Shown in pieces: positions 6,713 to 15,150 of a stretch of DNA of 64,000 nt. The DNA is from Paenibacillus cellulosilyticus (GTDB taxonomy: Bacteria; Bacillota; Bacilli; Paenibacillales; Paenibacillaceae). Location: assembly GCF_003182255.1 (NCBI RefSeq), contig NZ_QGTQ01000020.1:1-64000 (forward strand), given 5' to 3'. The translations under genes were made by a program, and so were the position numbers. Each line of letters starts with the position of its first letter. Position 1 is the first letter of the stretch. The notes below the pieces were generated by a model that had not been told where the DNA came from, searched no databases, and saw nothing but the letters and a program-made list of their open reading frames with translations.

Positions 6713-7987
6713 TTGAGCGATCGGAAAGCAGTTCGTGGATGGCTCATGTACGACTGGGCGAATTCGGCTTTTGTCACAACGATTATCGCCGCTGTTATGC
6801 CGGTTTATTATGATAAAGTTGCTGGGAAGGGACTAGGCGAGAATGTCACGACCGTCTACTGGGCGAACACGCAGAGCATTGCAGCGCTTATCGTTGCGAT
6901 CCTATCGCCGATCTTAGGCGCAATTGCCGACTACACCGGTTCGAAGGTGAAGTTTGTCAGCTTCTTCGCCATTCTTGGGTCCATTGCCAGCATGTTGGCT
7001 GCGCTCATTGGCGAAGGGGATTGGCTGCTCGCTTCTGTGCTCGTCATCCTCGGTACGATTGGTTTTGCTGCAGGTAACACGTTCTACGATGCGCTGCTTG
7101 TTGATGTAGCCTCTCCCGCAGAGCGGGATAAGGTCAGTGCGCAGGGTTATGCTTGGGGCTACCTCGGAGGCGGCCTGCTGCTTGGCATTAACGTTGCGAT
7201 GATCCAGGCGTGGGATACATTCGGCTTCTCGAGCAGTGAGAGCGCGACACGAATGGTCTTCCTGACCGTTGGGGTGTGGTGGCTGCTGTTTGCCATTCCG
7301 CTCGTTCGTCATGTGAAGGAACGGAAGCCGGCAAGCAGCACGTCCGCTGGTCAAGCTGTCAAGCAGGCATTCACAAGACTCGCTCAGACATTTCGCCGAA
7401 TCAAACGTTATCCTGAACTGCTGAAATATATGATCGCTTACTGGTTTTTCAATGATGGAATCAATACGGTTATCGTAATGGCAACAGCCTACGGCAGCAG
7501 TATTGGCATTGAGATGGGGTCGCTCATTACAGCACTGCTTATTACGCAGCTCGTTGGGTTTCCAAGCACGCTGCTCTTTGGCCGATATGCATCCAAGCTC
7601 GGTGCCAAGAAAGTGTTGTACATTACGCTAGCTCTTTATATCGTTATCGTTACTCTTGGCTTCTTCATGGAGAATGCAGCACACTTCTTCATCCTCGCGA
7701 CATTGGTTGGTCTTGTTCAGGGCGGCAGCCAAGCAATCGCGCGGTCGATCTATGCGGATCTCGTGCCGCCGGTTCGGGCTGCAGAGTTTTTCGGCTTCTT
7801 GACCATCTCGAGCAAATTCTCGTCGGTAGCCGGACCGTTTGTATTTGCACTCGTTGCAGGGAATACGGATTCGAGCCGCATCGGCATTTTGTCACTTATC
7901 GGCTTCTTCGTAGTCGGAATTGTATTGCTTCGGTTCGTTAACCTGAGCAAAGGAAAACAAGAGGCGCTTGCAGAAGAAAGTGTGTAA
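6713..7987 (+). CDS. MFS transporter, UMF1/Atg22-like family
   Basis: 424 residues starting at TTG, seven bases after AAAGGAGG. The opening RGWLMYDWANSAFVTTIIAAVMPVYY is the UMF1 (Atg22-like, YxiO-type) signature, followed by about 12 membrane helices. The central cytoplasmic loop (about 200-235, KERKPASSTSAGQAVKQAFTR) and the helix-8 motif GRYASKLGAKKVLY are typical MFS features. Substrates of bacterial members are not established. A strong terminator follows. Confidence 0.87.
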   Translation: MSDRKAVRGWLMYDWANSAFVTTIIAAVMPVYYDKVAGKGLGENVTTVYWANTQSIAALIVAILSPILGAIADYTGSKVKFVSFFAILGSIASMLAALIGEGDWLLASVLVILGTIGFAAGNTFYDALLVDVASPAERDKVSAQGYAWGYLGGGLLLGINVAMIQAWDTFGFSSSESATRMVFLTVGVWWLLFAIPLVRHVKERKPASSTSAGQAVKQAFTRLAQTFRRIKRYPELLKYMIAYWFFNDGINTVIVMATAYGSSIGIEMGSLITALLITQLVGFPSTLLFGRYASKLGAKKVLYITLALYIVIVTLGFFMENAAHFFILATLVGLVQGGSQAIARSIYADLVPPVRAAEFFGFLTISSKFSSVAGPFVFALVAGNTDSSRIGILSLIGFFVVGIVLLRFVNLSKGKQEALAEESV

Positions 7988-8003
7988 CTAACAGTAAATG
8001 CTT

Positions 8004-8050
8004 AAAAGGCGGGCGTCCGGCATTCGTAATGCCGATCGCACCGCCTTTTT
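8004..8050. terminator. Terminator between UMF1 transporter and corA
   Basis: AAAAGGCGG ... CCGCCTTTTT with an inner CGGCAT-TCGT-ATGCCG helix; works in both directions for the convergent genes. Confidence 0.88.
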
Positions 8051-8110
8051 ATTAGCAAGTAAGCCATTCTTTAAGTTAAGGCGTACTTTATATCATCGAT
8101 ACCGAGTTTC

Positions 8111-9046
8111 TTACAACCAATCCTTCTTGCGGAACAGATAGAACATGCCAAGCCCGAGCAGAATCATAAAGCTCAGTACAATATAGGAGCCGTTATGGAC
8201 ATGCATGCCGGGGATGAAGTCGAAGTTCATTCCGTATACGCCTGTAATAAACGTCAGTGGCATGAAGATCGTCGTTAGAGCGGTAAACACGCGCATGATT
8301 TCGTTGGCGCGGTTCGACAGACTCGACTGATATGCTTCTCGCAAGTTGCTCATCAGATCGCGGTACGTTTCGAATGTCTCCGAAATCTTCACGGCGTTCT
8401 CGTAGATGTCGCTGAAGTACTTCTGGAGCTGATCGTCGATGAGCTTCAGATCCTTCTTGTTCAGCGTCGCGATGACGTCGCGCTGCGGTCCAAGCACCTT
8501 CTTCAGCCACAAAATCTCGCTTCGAAGACCGATAATTTCGTTCAGATGGGTTTTCTTCGTATGCATTAGAATGTCTTCCTCAAGATTCTCGATGCGAACC
8601 TCGATTCGATCACCAACGAAGAAGTAGTTGTCGACCACCAAGTCGACGAGGTGATACAGGAACCGGTCAGGCTTGTCGACCTCTTGCTCCCATAGGACAG
8701 GCTTCAGCGTGCGAAGCTCATTGATCTTCTGTTTCGTAACCGTAATGATGAAATGCCGGCCGAGAAAAATATTAAGTGCGCGGAGGAAAATCTCCTCGTC
8801 GTCAAATCGAATGCTGTTGATAACGATAAAATAATGGCCATCATGAATTTCGATCTTCGGCCGCTGCTCCTCTTCGCTGAGGCAGTCTTCTACAGCCAGA
8901 TCATGCAAGCCGAACAGCGGTTGTAGAATAACAAGATCCTCCAGATCGGCATCAATCCAAAAGAAGCCCTTCTCTGGTGGAGCAAGTACGCTTTGGATAT
9001 CTTCTGTCGGGGTGAAAACACCGTTATGAACGTGGCGGATTTTCAT
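8111..9046 (-). CDS. corA: CorA magnesium/cobalt transporter
   Basis: 311 residues, the usual size. A soluble alpha/beta N-terminal funnel (1-240) rich in acidic and helical segments is followed by two C-terminal membrane helices (about 250-272 and 285-305). Between them is the selectivity motif YGMNF, diagnostic for CorA pentamers, and the protein ends in the basic RKKDWL. It passively admits Mg2+ (or Co2+/Ni2+) across the plasma membrane. No riboswitch (M-box) is evident upstream on the minus strand. Confidence 0.93.
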   Translation of the reverse strand: MKIRHVHNGVFTPTEDIQSVLAPPEKGFFWIDADLEDLVILQPLFGLHDLAVEDCLSEEEQRPKIEIHDGHYFIVINSIRFDDEEIFLRALNIFLGRHFIITVTKQKINELRTLKPVLWEQEVDKPDRFLYHLVDLVVDNYFFVGDRIEVRIENLEEDILMHTKKTHLNEIIGLRSEILWLKKVLGPQRDVIATLNKKDLKLIDDQLQKYFSDIYENAVKISETFETYRDLMSNLREAYQSSLSNRANEIMRVFTALTTIFMPLTFITGVYGMNFDFIPGMHVHNGSYIVLSFMILLGLGMFYLFRKKDWL

Positions 9047-9476
9047 GCCGCATTCTCTCCTCTCGTCATGTCATCCGATACCGGACGGCCATGACGAACA
9101 AACGCACCGAATGCAGCCGCGCCGGGTAGATGGCTTGAGCTACCGGATTAACCGGCGCTTACAGCGATCATACATGGCAGGCGATTACGGGACGCCAGTT
9201 CGGCCGTCGGATCGCATTGCGCGAATCATTCATCTGCGGACTAGACCCATCGCCTTCCATGCCTTTACCCCCTTACGAATGGACAATTTAGTGGTATAGT
9301 CGAATTAATTCTTGTCTAGTATACTCCTGCAAGGGTACCCGTACAAGAGGGATTGTAGGCGGCTCTATAATGGGGGAATAACCGTGCTGGATCACGCTTT
9401 ATGCGTCATTCGAAGGGACGGTTTGAAAGTGGATGAAATCGGCATGTTTTCCCAAATAGGACGGGCTAATTTCGGC
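9047..9476. other. Intergenic, nothing recognised
   Basis: No ORF with a ribosome binding site, no strong hairpin with T-run and no repeat found here. Apart from a corA promoter that must lie near 9047-9120, I see no function. Confidence 0.5.
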
Positions 9477-9506
9477 TTGACGCACCCATGGAGAATAATC
9501 TATAGT
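9477..9506 (+). promoter_or_regulatory. Promoter of the S-box transcript
   Basis: TTGACG (9477-9482), 18-base spacer, TATAGT (9501-9506), about 60 bases ahead of the SAM riboswitch. Confidence 0.6.
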
Positions 9507-9574
9507 ATAGACTATATTGAAGCTCCGTATTAATGGTTACGGAAGCGAGTAAGGCTCCCAATTGAATATGGATC

Positions 9575-9740
9575 TTTCTTATCAAGAGCAGGCGGAGGGA
9601 CTAGCCCGATGAAGCCCGGCAACCGGCATTTATGCACGGTGCTAATTCTTGCGGATTTGAGACAGTTGTTTCGAGTCTGGGAGATGAGAGAGTTTATGGA
9701 TATTAATAAACCCCTCTCATTTTTGACGAGCGGGTTTTTT
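9575..9740 (+). ncRNA. SAM-I (S-box) riboswitch with terminator
   Basis: The S-box core is plain: AGAGCAGGCGGAGGGACTAG, CCCGATGAAGCCCGGCAACC, then GGTGCTAATTCTTGC and a P1 closing strand near 9683-9689. Downstream, a terminator AAACCCCTC/GAGCGGGTTT (9708-9737) ends in TTTTTT. An alternative helix (9686-9697 with 9706-9718) uses both the 3' strand of P1 and the 5' arm of the terminator, so it is the antiterminator. SAM binding should stabilise P1, free the terminator and shut off metA and probably metI-patB. Confidence 0.95.
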
Positions 9741-9831
9741 ACGTTATGAATTCCCCGCTGTTCAACATGTGGTAGTTAAACCGATCAGAATAGCGCACGA
9801 AATTCGTGCAGAACAGAAGGAGTGAATGAAC

Positions 9832-10755
9832 ATGCCGATTAAAGTACCTGATCATTTGCCGGCAAGAGAAATTTTGGCGGAAGAGAATATTTTCGTCATG
9901 GATGAAAGCAGGGCGTATCAACAAGATATTCGACCACTTCGGATTGCGATCCTAAATCTGATGCCGACGAAAGAAACAACAGAAACGCAGCTGCTGCGCC
10001 TTATTGGCAATACACCTTTGCAAATTGAAGTTGTGCTGCTGCATCCGGCGACGCATGTATCGAAGAATACATCTGCAGAACATCTCGAAATGTTCTATAA
10101 GACATTCGATGAAATTCAAGACCAGTGGTATGATGGACTTATTATTACAGGTGCTCCGGTTGAGCATATGGCGTTCGAGGACGTCACTTATTGGGAAGAA
10201 CTGCAGCGCATCATGGACTGGTCGACGCGCCGTGTCACTTCAACGCTTCATATTTGTTGGGGCTCGCAGGCTGGATTGTACCATCACTATGGTGTTCCGA
10301 AGCACGATGTGGATAAGAAAATATTCGGTGTTTTCCCGCATACGACGGAGAAACAGAACGTTCCGCTGCTGCGCGGCTTCGACGAGCTGTTCTACGTACC
10401 GCAATCGCGCCATACGGAAGTTCGCCGTGAAGATATCGAGAAGGTGCCAGAGCTTCAGATTTTGTCCGAATCGGATGAATCCGGTATCTATATTGTAGCG
10501 AGCAAGGACGGCAAGCAGGTCTTCGTATCTGGCCACTCCGAATATGATCCGTTGACGCTTAAGTGGGAGTATGACCGAGATGTTCTTAAAGGAATGGACA
10601 TTGAAGTGCCGGTTAACTACTTCCCGAACAACGATCCTTCGAAGCTGCCAAGATCTTCGTGGCGGGCACATGCGAATCTGCTGTTCTCGAACTGGCTGAA
10701 CTACTACGTATACCAAGAGACGCCTTATGAGATTGACATGGGCGCCTATATTTAA
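9832..10755 (+). CDS. metA: Homoserine O-acetyltransferase MetA
   Basis: First step of methionine synthesis from homoserine. Of two close ATGs (9826, 9832) the second lies nine bases after AAGGAG and gives [11 protein letters not shown], the normal family start; the protein is then 307 residues. The catalytic set C142 ([10 protein letters not shown]), H235 and E237 (SGHSEYD) is at standard positions. Residue 111 is Glu (ITGAPVE), the residue reported in Bacillus cereus MetA to select acetyl-CoA over succinyl-CoA (Gly in E. coli), so this is an acetyltransferase. It is controlled by the S-box 90 bases upstream. Confidence 0.96.
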   Translation: MPIKVPDHLPAREILAEENIFVMDESRAYQQDIRPLRIAILNLMPTKETTETQLLRLIGNTPLQIEVVLLHPATHVSKNTSAEHLEMFYKTFDEIQDQWYDGLIITGAPVEHMAFEDVTYWEELQRIMDWSTRRVTSTLHICWGSQAGLYHHYGVPKHDVDKKIFGVFPHTTEKQNVPLLRGFDELFYVPQSRHTEVRREDIEKVPELQILSESDESGIYIVASKDGKQVFVSGHSEYDPLTLKWEYDRDVLKGMDIEVPVNYFPNNDPSKLPRSSWRAHANLLFSNWLNYYVYQETPYEIDMGAYI

Positions 10756-10831
10756 CCTCAACTCAACGGATCGATTGAGGTTTCCTCACCGGTAGTAACC
10801 ATTCGATGCTTATATAAAGGAGTAATCGTCC

Positions 10832-11992
10832 ATGAACATTGAAAGCCGCTTGGCACAGATTGGATCTATTAAAGAACCTAAAACAGGTGCAGTCAGCTTC
10901 CCTATCTACAATTCGACTGCATTCCGCCACCCTAAGCTTGGTGAAAGCACAGGCTTCGACTACTCCCGTACGAAAAATCCAACGCGCTCCGTGTTGGAGG
11001 AAGCAGCAGCTGAGCTGGAGTCGGGTGATGCAGCATTCGCGTGTAGTACCGGCATGGCCGCACTGCAAGTCGTATTCTCGATGTTCAGCCAAGGCGATCA
11101 CCTGATTGTGTCGCTTGATCTGTACGGCGGTACGTACCGCCTGCTTGAGCGGATTATGTCCCGTTTCGGCGTAACGGCATCTTATGTCGATACGAATGAC
11201 ATCGATGCAATTGGCGAGCTGGTTACGCCGAGTACGAAAGCGATCCTGATCGAAACGCCGACGAATCCACTTATGATGATTACGGACATTGAGCGTGTCA
11301 GCGCATGGGCGAAGTCCAAAGGATTGCTTACAATCGTTGATAACACACTGCTTACGCCGTTCTTCCAACGTCCACTCGAGCTTGGCGCAGATATCGTTGT
11401 ACATAGTGCAACCAAGTATCTTGGCGGCCACAATGACGTTCTTGCTGGACTGATCGTTACGAAGGGCCAAGAGTTGTCGGAGCAGATCGGCTTCCTGCAC
11501 AACTCGATCGGTGCGGTGCTTGGCGCGCAGGATTCCTGGCTGCTGATGCGCGGTATGAAGACGCTGGCGCTGCGCATGGAGCGTCATCAATATAACGCGA
11601 CGAAGATTGCAGAGTACCTGCTCGAGCATGAGTCCATTGAGGAAGTTTACTATCCAGCATTGCCGCAGCACCCGGGTCATGAGGTTCAAAACCGTCAATC
11701 GTCCGGCAACACCGGTATTTTCTCCTTCAAAGTGAAGGATGCCCGCTATATTGAGCCGATTCTTCGGAACATCAAGCTGATCGCGTTCGCGGAAAGCCTT
11801 GGCGGCGTGGAGTCGCTGATGACGTACCCTGCGGTTCAGACGCACGCGGATATTCCACTTGAGATTCGCCAGAAGATCGGTGTGGACGAGCGTCTCCTTC
11901 GTTTCTCGGTCGGTATCGAGCATGTAGATGATCTGATCGCTGACCTGTCACAAGCGCTTGATGCAGCGAAGCGCGAGATTGAGGAGGCGTAA
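10832..11992 (+). CDS. metI: Cystathionine gamma-synthase / O-acetylhomoserine thiolyase MetI
   Basis: 386-residue Cys/Met-metabolism PLP enzyme. PLP lysine K195 lies in SATKYLGGH; the phosphate-binding CSTGMAA (71-77) and the catalytic tyrosine region FDYSRTKNPT (42-51) are intact. It acts on O-acetylhomoserine (made by MetA) and cysteine or sulfide. It starts 77 bases after metA, following AAAGGAG. A hairpin AACCTCAA/TTGAGGTT (10754-10782) without a T-run lies in the gap and may modulate readthrough or stability. It is followed after 4 bases by patB, as in the B. subtilis metI-metC arrangement. Confidence 0.92.
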   Translation: MNIESRLAQIGSIKEPKTGAVSFPIYNSTAFRHPKLGESTGFDYSRTKNPTRSVLEEAAAELESGDAAFACSTGMAALQVVFSMFSQGDHLIVSLDLYGGTYRLLERIMSRFGVTASYVDTNDIDAIGELVTPSTKAILIETPTNPLMMITDIERVSAWAKSKGLLTIVDNTLLTPFFQRPLELGADIVVHSATKYLGGHNDVLAGLIVTKGQELSEQIGFLHNSIGAVLGAQDSWLLMRGMKTLALRMERHQYNATKIAEYLLEHESIEEVYYPALPQHPGHEVQNRQSSGNTGIFSFKVKDARYIEPILRNIKLIAFAESLGGVESLMTYPAVQTHADIPLEIRQKIGVDERLLRFSVGIEHVDDLIADLSQALDAAKREIEEA

Positions 11993-11996
11993 GAAG

Positions 11997-13199
11997 ATGA
12001 GTACGGCTAAGACATCAAAGATCACATACGATTTTGACAAAGTCATTGACCGTTTCGGTACAGCTTCGTACAAATGGGATCAATCGGAGAAACTGTTCGG
12101 ACGTGCAGATATACTGCCGCTGTGGGTAGCGGATATGGATTTCCAGCCGCCGCAAGAGGTTGTTGAAGCGATCAAAGAGCGGGCAAATCAAGGCATCTAC
12201 GGCTACACCATTCGTACGCAAGGTTATCACGATGCAGTGCGCGGCTGGCTGTCCCGCCGCCATGGCTGGGAGATCAAGGACGAATGGATCACATCGAGCC
12301 CGGGCATCGTGCCTGCACTGAGCCTTGCGGTTCAAGCGTTCACGAAGCCAGGTGACAAGGTCATCCTGCAATCGCCGGTTTATTATCCGTTCTACGATGT
12401 TATCAAAATGAACGATCGTGTCGTCGTTGACAATGCGCTCGTTCTGGATGCAGACGGACGTTATAAGATGGATTTCGATCTGCTGGAGCAGCAAGCGGCG
12501 GACGGAGCCAAGTTGTTATTGCTCTGCACACCGCACAACCCAGGTGGACGCGTATGGACGCGTGAAGAGCTTGTGCGTGTGGGCGAGATTTGCGTGAAGC
12601 ACAATGTGTTGATCGTAGCGGACGAGATTCACCACGACCTCGTTTACCCAGGTCATAAGCATCATCCGTTCGCAGGCTTGTCCAAGGCGTTCGAGCAGCA
12701 ATCGATTACGTGCATTGCAACGAGCAAAACATTTAACCTGGCAGGCTTGCAAGCAGCGACGATCATCATTCCGAATGATGAAATCCGTCGCAAGTACAAC
12801 TTCCTGCTGAAGACGCTCTCGATTCATATGGAGAGCTACTTCGGTCTGACAGCTGTAGAAACTAGCTACAACCATGGCGATGAGTGGCTCGATCAGCTGA
12901 TGGTTTATTTGGAGGGCAACCTCAATACGCTGCTCGACTTCGTCGCTAAACGTCTGCCGCAGATTAAAGCGATGCGTCCAGAAGGCACGTATATGGTATG
13001 GCTCGACTGCCGTGCCATCTCGGAGGACCCGAAGGTGCTGAAGAAGCTGATGTTCGAAGAAGCGGGAATCGCGTTCAGCGAAGGTTCGGTGTTCGGCAAG
13101 CAAGGTGAAGGTTATCTGCGTGTCAACATTGCATGCCCGCGCTCGATTCTCGTACAAGCGCTTGAGCGTTTCGCAGAAGCGATTGAGGCGCGTAAATAG
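11997..13199 (+). CDS. patB: MalY/PatB-type cystathionine beta-lyase
   Basis: 400-residue fold-type I PLP enzyme, starting MSTAKTSKITYDFDKVIDRF at the ATG after GAGGAGG. PLP lysine K244 is in ATSKTFNLAG; CTPHNPGGR (177-185) and VADEIHHDL (208-215) are the PLP-binding Asn and Asp motifs typical of MalY/PatB. It splits cystathionine to homocysteine, pyruvate and ammonia, completing transsulfuration after MetI. Four bases separate it from metI, so they are cotranscribed. Confidence 0.9.
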   Translation: MSTAKTSKITYDFDKVIDRFGTASYKWDQSEKLFGRADILPLWVADMDFQPPQEVVEAIKERANQGIYGYTIRTQGYHDAVRGWLSRRHGWEIKDEWITSSPGIVPALSLAVQAFTKPGDKVILQSPVYYPFYDVIKMNDRVVVDNALVLDADGRYKMDFDLLEQQAADGAKLLLLCTPHNPGGRVWTREELVRVGEICVKHNVLIVADEIHHDLVYPGHKHHPFAGLSKAFEQQSITCIATSKTFNLAGLQAATIIIPNDEIRRKYNFLLKTLSIHMESYFGLTAVETSYNHGDEWLDQLMVYLEGNLNTLLDFVAKRLPQIKAMRPEGTYMVWLDCRAISEDPKVLKKLMFEEAGIAFSEGSVFGKQGEGYLRVNIACPRSILVQALERFAEAIEARK

Positions 13200-13240
13200 A
13201 AATATGATGTAGCAATCTCATACGGCAATTGGATCAAACT

Positions 13241-13285
13241 GCCGCGGTAGTCACATTTCTGTCGAGTGACTGCCGTGGCCTTTTT
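13241..13285 (+). terminator. Terminator of the metA-metI-patB unit
   Basis: 14-bp stem GCCGCGGTAGTCAC/GTGACTGCCGTGGC (two G-T pairs) and TTTTT. Confidence 0.9.
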
Positions 13286-13334
13286 ATGTTAGGATTAGTT
13301 GATAGCTTCAGATCGGTCTTATAAATCTATTTAC

Positions 13335-13396
13335 AGCGTATGCTTCCGATGTGGCTTTTTGCTGCATCTCCTTCCCTTTATCGGGTAGGGGCTACC
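13335..13396 (+). promoter_or_regulatory. Structured leader element upstream of mqnC
   Basis: AGCGTATGCTTCC ... GGGGGCTACC form an outer helix (GCTTCC with GGGGGC, two G-U pairs) around an inner hairpin GTGGC-TTTTT-GCTGC. The same element, with compensating changes, precedes aroF (32326-32378). It ends 25 bases before the mqnC start codon and 12 bases before the TTTAGGAGG ribosome binding site, a position suited to translational control. Confidence 0.5.
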
Positions 13397-13421
13397 ACAA
13401 AACCTTTAGGAGGTTTCCAGC

Positions 13422-14558
13422 ATGCTAACAGTTGATTCCGTATTAGAGAAGGCACTACGCGGCGAGCGTATTACGTTCGAGGAATGCGTCGTGCTTCTAG
13501 AGTCAGATGAAATCGAGAAAATGGGGAAAGTTGCAAACGAGCTAATGCTGCGCAAGCATCCTGAGCCAATTACTACGTTCGTCGTTGGACGTAACGTTAA
13601 CTATACGAACGTCTGTGATGTATATTGCCGTTTCTGCGCGTTCTACCGCGCACCGGGCTCGCCGGAAGGTTATGTGCTGTCGGACGATACGATTTTGCAA
13701 AAAATTCAAGAGACCGAAGACGTCGGCGGTACAGAAATTTTGATGCAGGGCGGCACGAACCCGAACCTGCCATTTACGTACTATACGGATGTTCTTCGTA
13801 AAATTAAAGAACGCTTCCCGAACATTACGATGCATTCCTTCTCGCCAGCCGAGATTATGAAGATGAAAGAAGTATCGAACGGCTTGTCGCTTGACGAGGT
13901 CATCAGCCAGCTGCATGAAGCAGGTCTTGATTCGCTGCCGGGCGGCGGTGCAGAAATTCTCGACGACCGTACGCGCCGTAAAGTAAGCAAGCTGAAAGGT
14001 TCATGGACGGACTGGATGGACGTCATGAAATCGGCTCACAAGCATGGCATGAACACGACGGCAACGATGGTATACGGCTTCGGCGAAACGATGGAAGAGC
14101 GTGCGCTTCACCTGCTGCGCGTTCGTGATGCGCAAGACGAGTGTCTGGCGAACAACTACGACTCGAAAGGCTTCCTTGCTTTCATCTCGTGGCCTTTGCA
14201 GCCAGACAACACGAATATGCGTGTCGAGAAATCGAAGCCGGAAGAGTATCTCAAGATGGTCGCGGTCAGCCGCATCTTCCTGGACAACATCGACAACCTC
14301 CAATCGTCATGGGTCACGATGGGTCCAGAATACGGCAAGCTGTCGCTCCAATACGGTTGCAACGACTTCGGCAGTACGATGATGGAAGAGAACGTCGTCT
14401 CCGCTGCGGGCACGACGCACAAGGTCAACATCGACCTGTCGCTCAAGCTCATCCGCGAAGCTGGCAAAATCCCAGCCCAACGCAACACGAAGTACGAGAT
14501 CCTCAAAGTGTACGAAGAGAATGAAACGGCAGACAAAGACTTCATTATGCAGAATTAG
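13422..14558 (+). CDS. mqnC: Cyclic dehypoxanthinyl futalosine synthase MqnC
   Basis: 378-residue radical SAM enzyme of the futalosine route to menaquinone. The Fe4S4-binding C65-x3-C69-x2-C72 (VCDVYCRFCAF) follows NVNYTNVC, the family hallmark; GGTEILMQGGTNP and SLPGGGAEI are further MqnC/MqnE motifs. It cyclises dehypoxanthine futalosine. The ribosome binding site is TTTAGGAGG, nine bases before ATG. No other mqn gene is near, so the pathway genes are scattered, and presence of MqnC means this organism need not use the classical MenFD route. Confidence 0.94.
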   Translation: MLTVDSVLEKALRGERITFEECVVLLESDEIEKMGKVANELMLRKHPEPITTFVVGRNVNYTNVCDVYCRFCAFYRAPGSPEGYVLSDDTILQKIQETEDVGGTEILMQGGTNPNLPFTYYTDVLRKIKERFPNITMHSFSPAEIMKMKEVSNGLSLDEVISQLHEAGLDSLPGGGAEILDDRTRRKVSKLKGSWTDWMDVMKSAHKHGMNTTATMVYGFGETMEERALHLLRVRDAQDECLANNYDSKGFLAFISWPLQPDNTNMRVEKSKPEEYLKMVAVSRIFLDNIDNLQSSWVTMGPEYGKLSLQYGCNDFGSTMMEENVVSAAGTTHKVNIDLSLKLIREAGKIPAQRNTKYEILKVYEENETADKDFIMQN

Positions 14559-14598
14559 TCGGAGTGAATTTATAGAGTTGGGCGAGATGTCACTTCGC

Positions 14599-14716
14599 AA
14601 GTGAATGTTTCTTCCGATCGCTGTTGTCCCCAGATTGTTTGATTATATAGATTCTGTAATGGTAACAATCCGGTTGACAAAGGCGAACGCTACGCTTCTC
14701 CAGAAATCATTCACCT
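14599..14716 (-). repeat. Large hairpin repeat, copy 1 (opposite orientation)
   Basis: Read on the minus strand it has the same plan as the tandem copies at 15.2-15.9 kb: outer stem AGGTGAATG/CATTCACTT, conserved internal loop TTTCTGGAGAAGCG opposite CGATCGGAAGAA, then CGCCTTTGTC/GACAACAGCG and CCGGATTGTT/AACAATCTGG. It is the most diverged of the six copies, but its helices are kept. Confidence 0.75.
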
Positions 14717-14823
14717 GCTCCGTTCTAGTCGCTCAAACCAATAAAAATATCACTCGACTATTCCGTCCCGGTATAGTCGCAAGGCTGCCATACCTCAGCC
14801 TTGAAAGTGAACTGCACTCAAGT

Positions 14824-14850
14824 CCATCACAGTTATGTGATGGTCTTTTT
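14824..14850 (+). terminator. Intrinsic terminator in repeat-rich gap
   Basis: CCATCAC-AGTTAT-GTGATGG followed by TCTTTTTTAT. Another hairpin AAGGCTG/CAGCCTT lies ~25 bases before it. The gene or RNA it ends is unclear; mqnC is 265 bases upstream and has no nearer terminator that I can see. Confidence 0.7.
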
Positions 14851-14926
14851 TATATTTCATGTTACTTGGTTCGAGCGTAGGCGTCTGTTCAACATCATTT
14901 AGCGTCTTAGATCCTTCCCTGAACTC

Positions 14927-15110
14927 AATTCCTGCAATTGTGCAGTTTTCTGAAGGTGCCCGCTAAAGTAAATCCGATTGCTGCAAAAATGCATCTTTAA
15001 CTGTCGTATAGCGCAGTTTGGAGTAACCATTCGCCGAATACCTGCACTATCGCAGGTATTCCACCATAACCGACCAAATAGCTGCTTATTCCTGCGCATT
15101 TGCAGGAATC
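14927..15110. repeat. Array of four CCTGC/GCAGG hairpins at about 50-bp spacing
   Basis: Small hairpins at about 14931-14945 (degenerate), 14981-14993 (degenerate), 15037-15060 (AATACCTGC-ACTATC-GCAGGTATT) and 15088-15109 (ATTCCTGC-GCATTT-GCAGGAAT). The CTGC cores begin 49, 61 and 50 bases apart. No coding potential; similar 50-bp phased motifs occur at 35.2 and 47.9 kb. Confidence 0.6.
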
Positions 15111-15150
15111 GCAATAAACTGAGCTAGAACCTTTCTTTCCAACTAACTTA

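Noticed and set aside
9045-9533. Small ORFs between corA and the S-box
   Set aside because: No ribosome binding sites and odd composition; one overlaps the S-box promoter.
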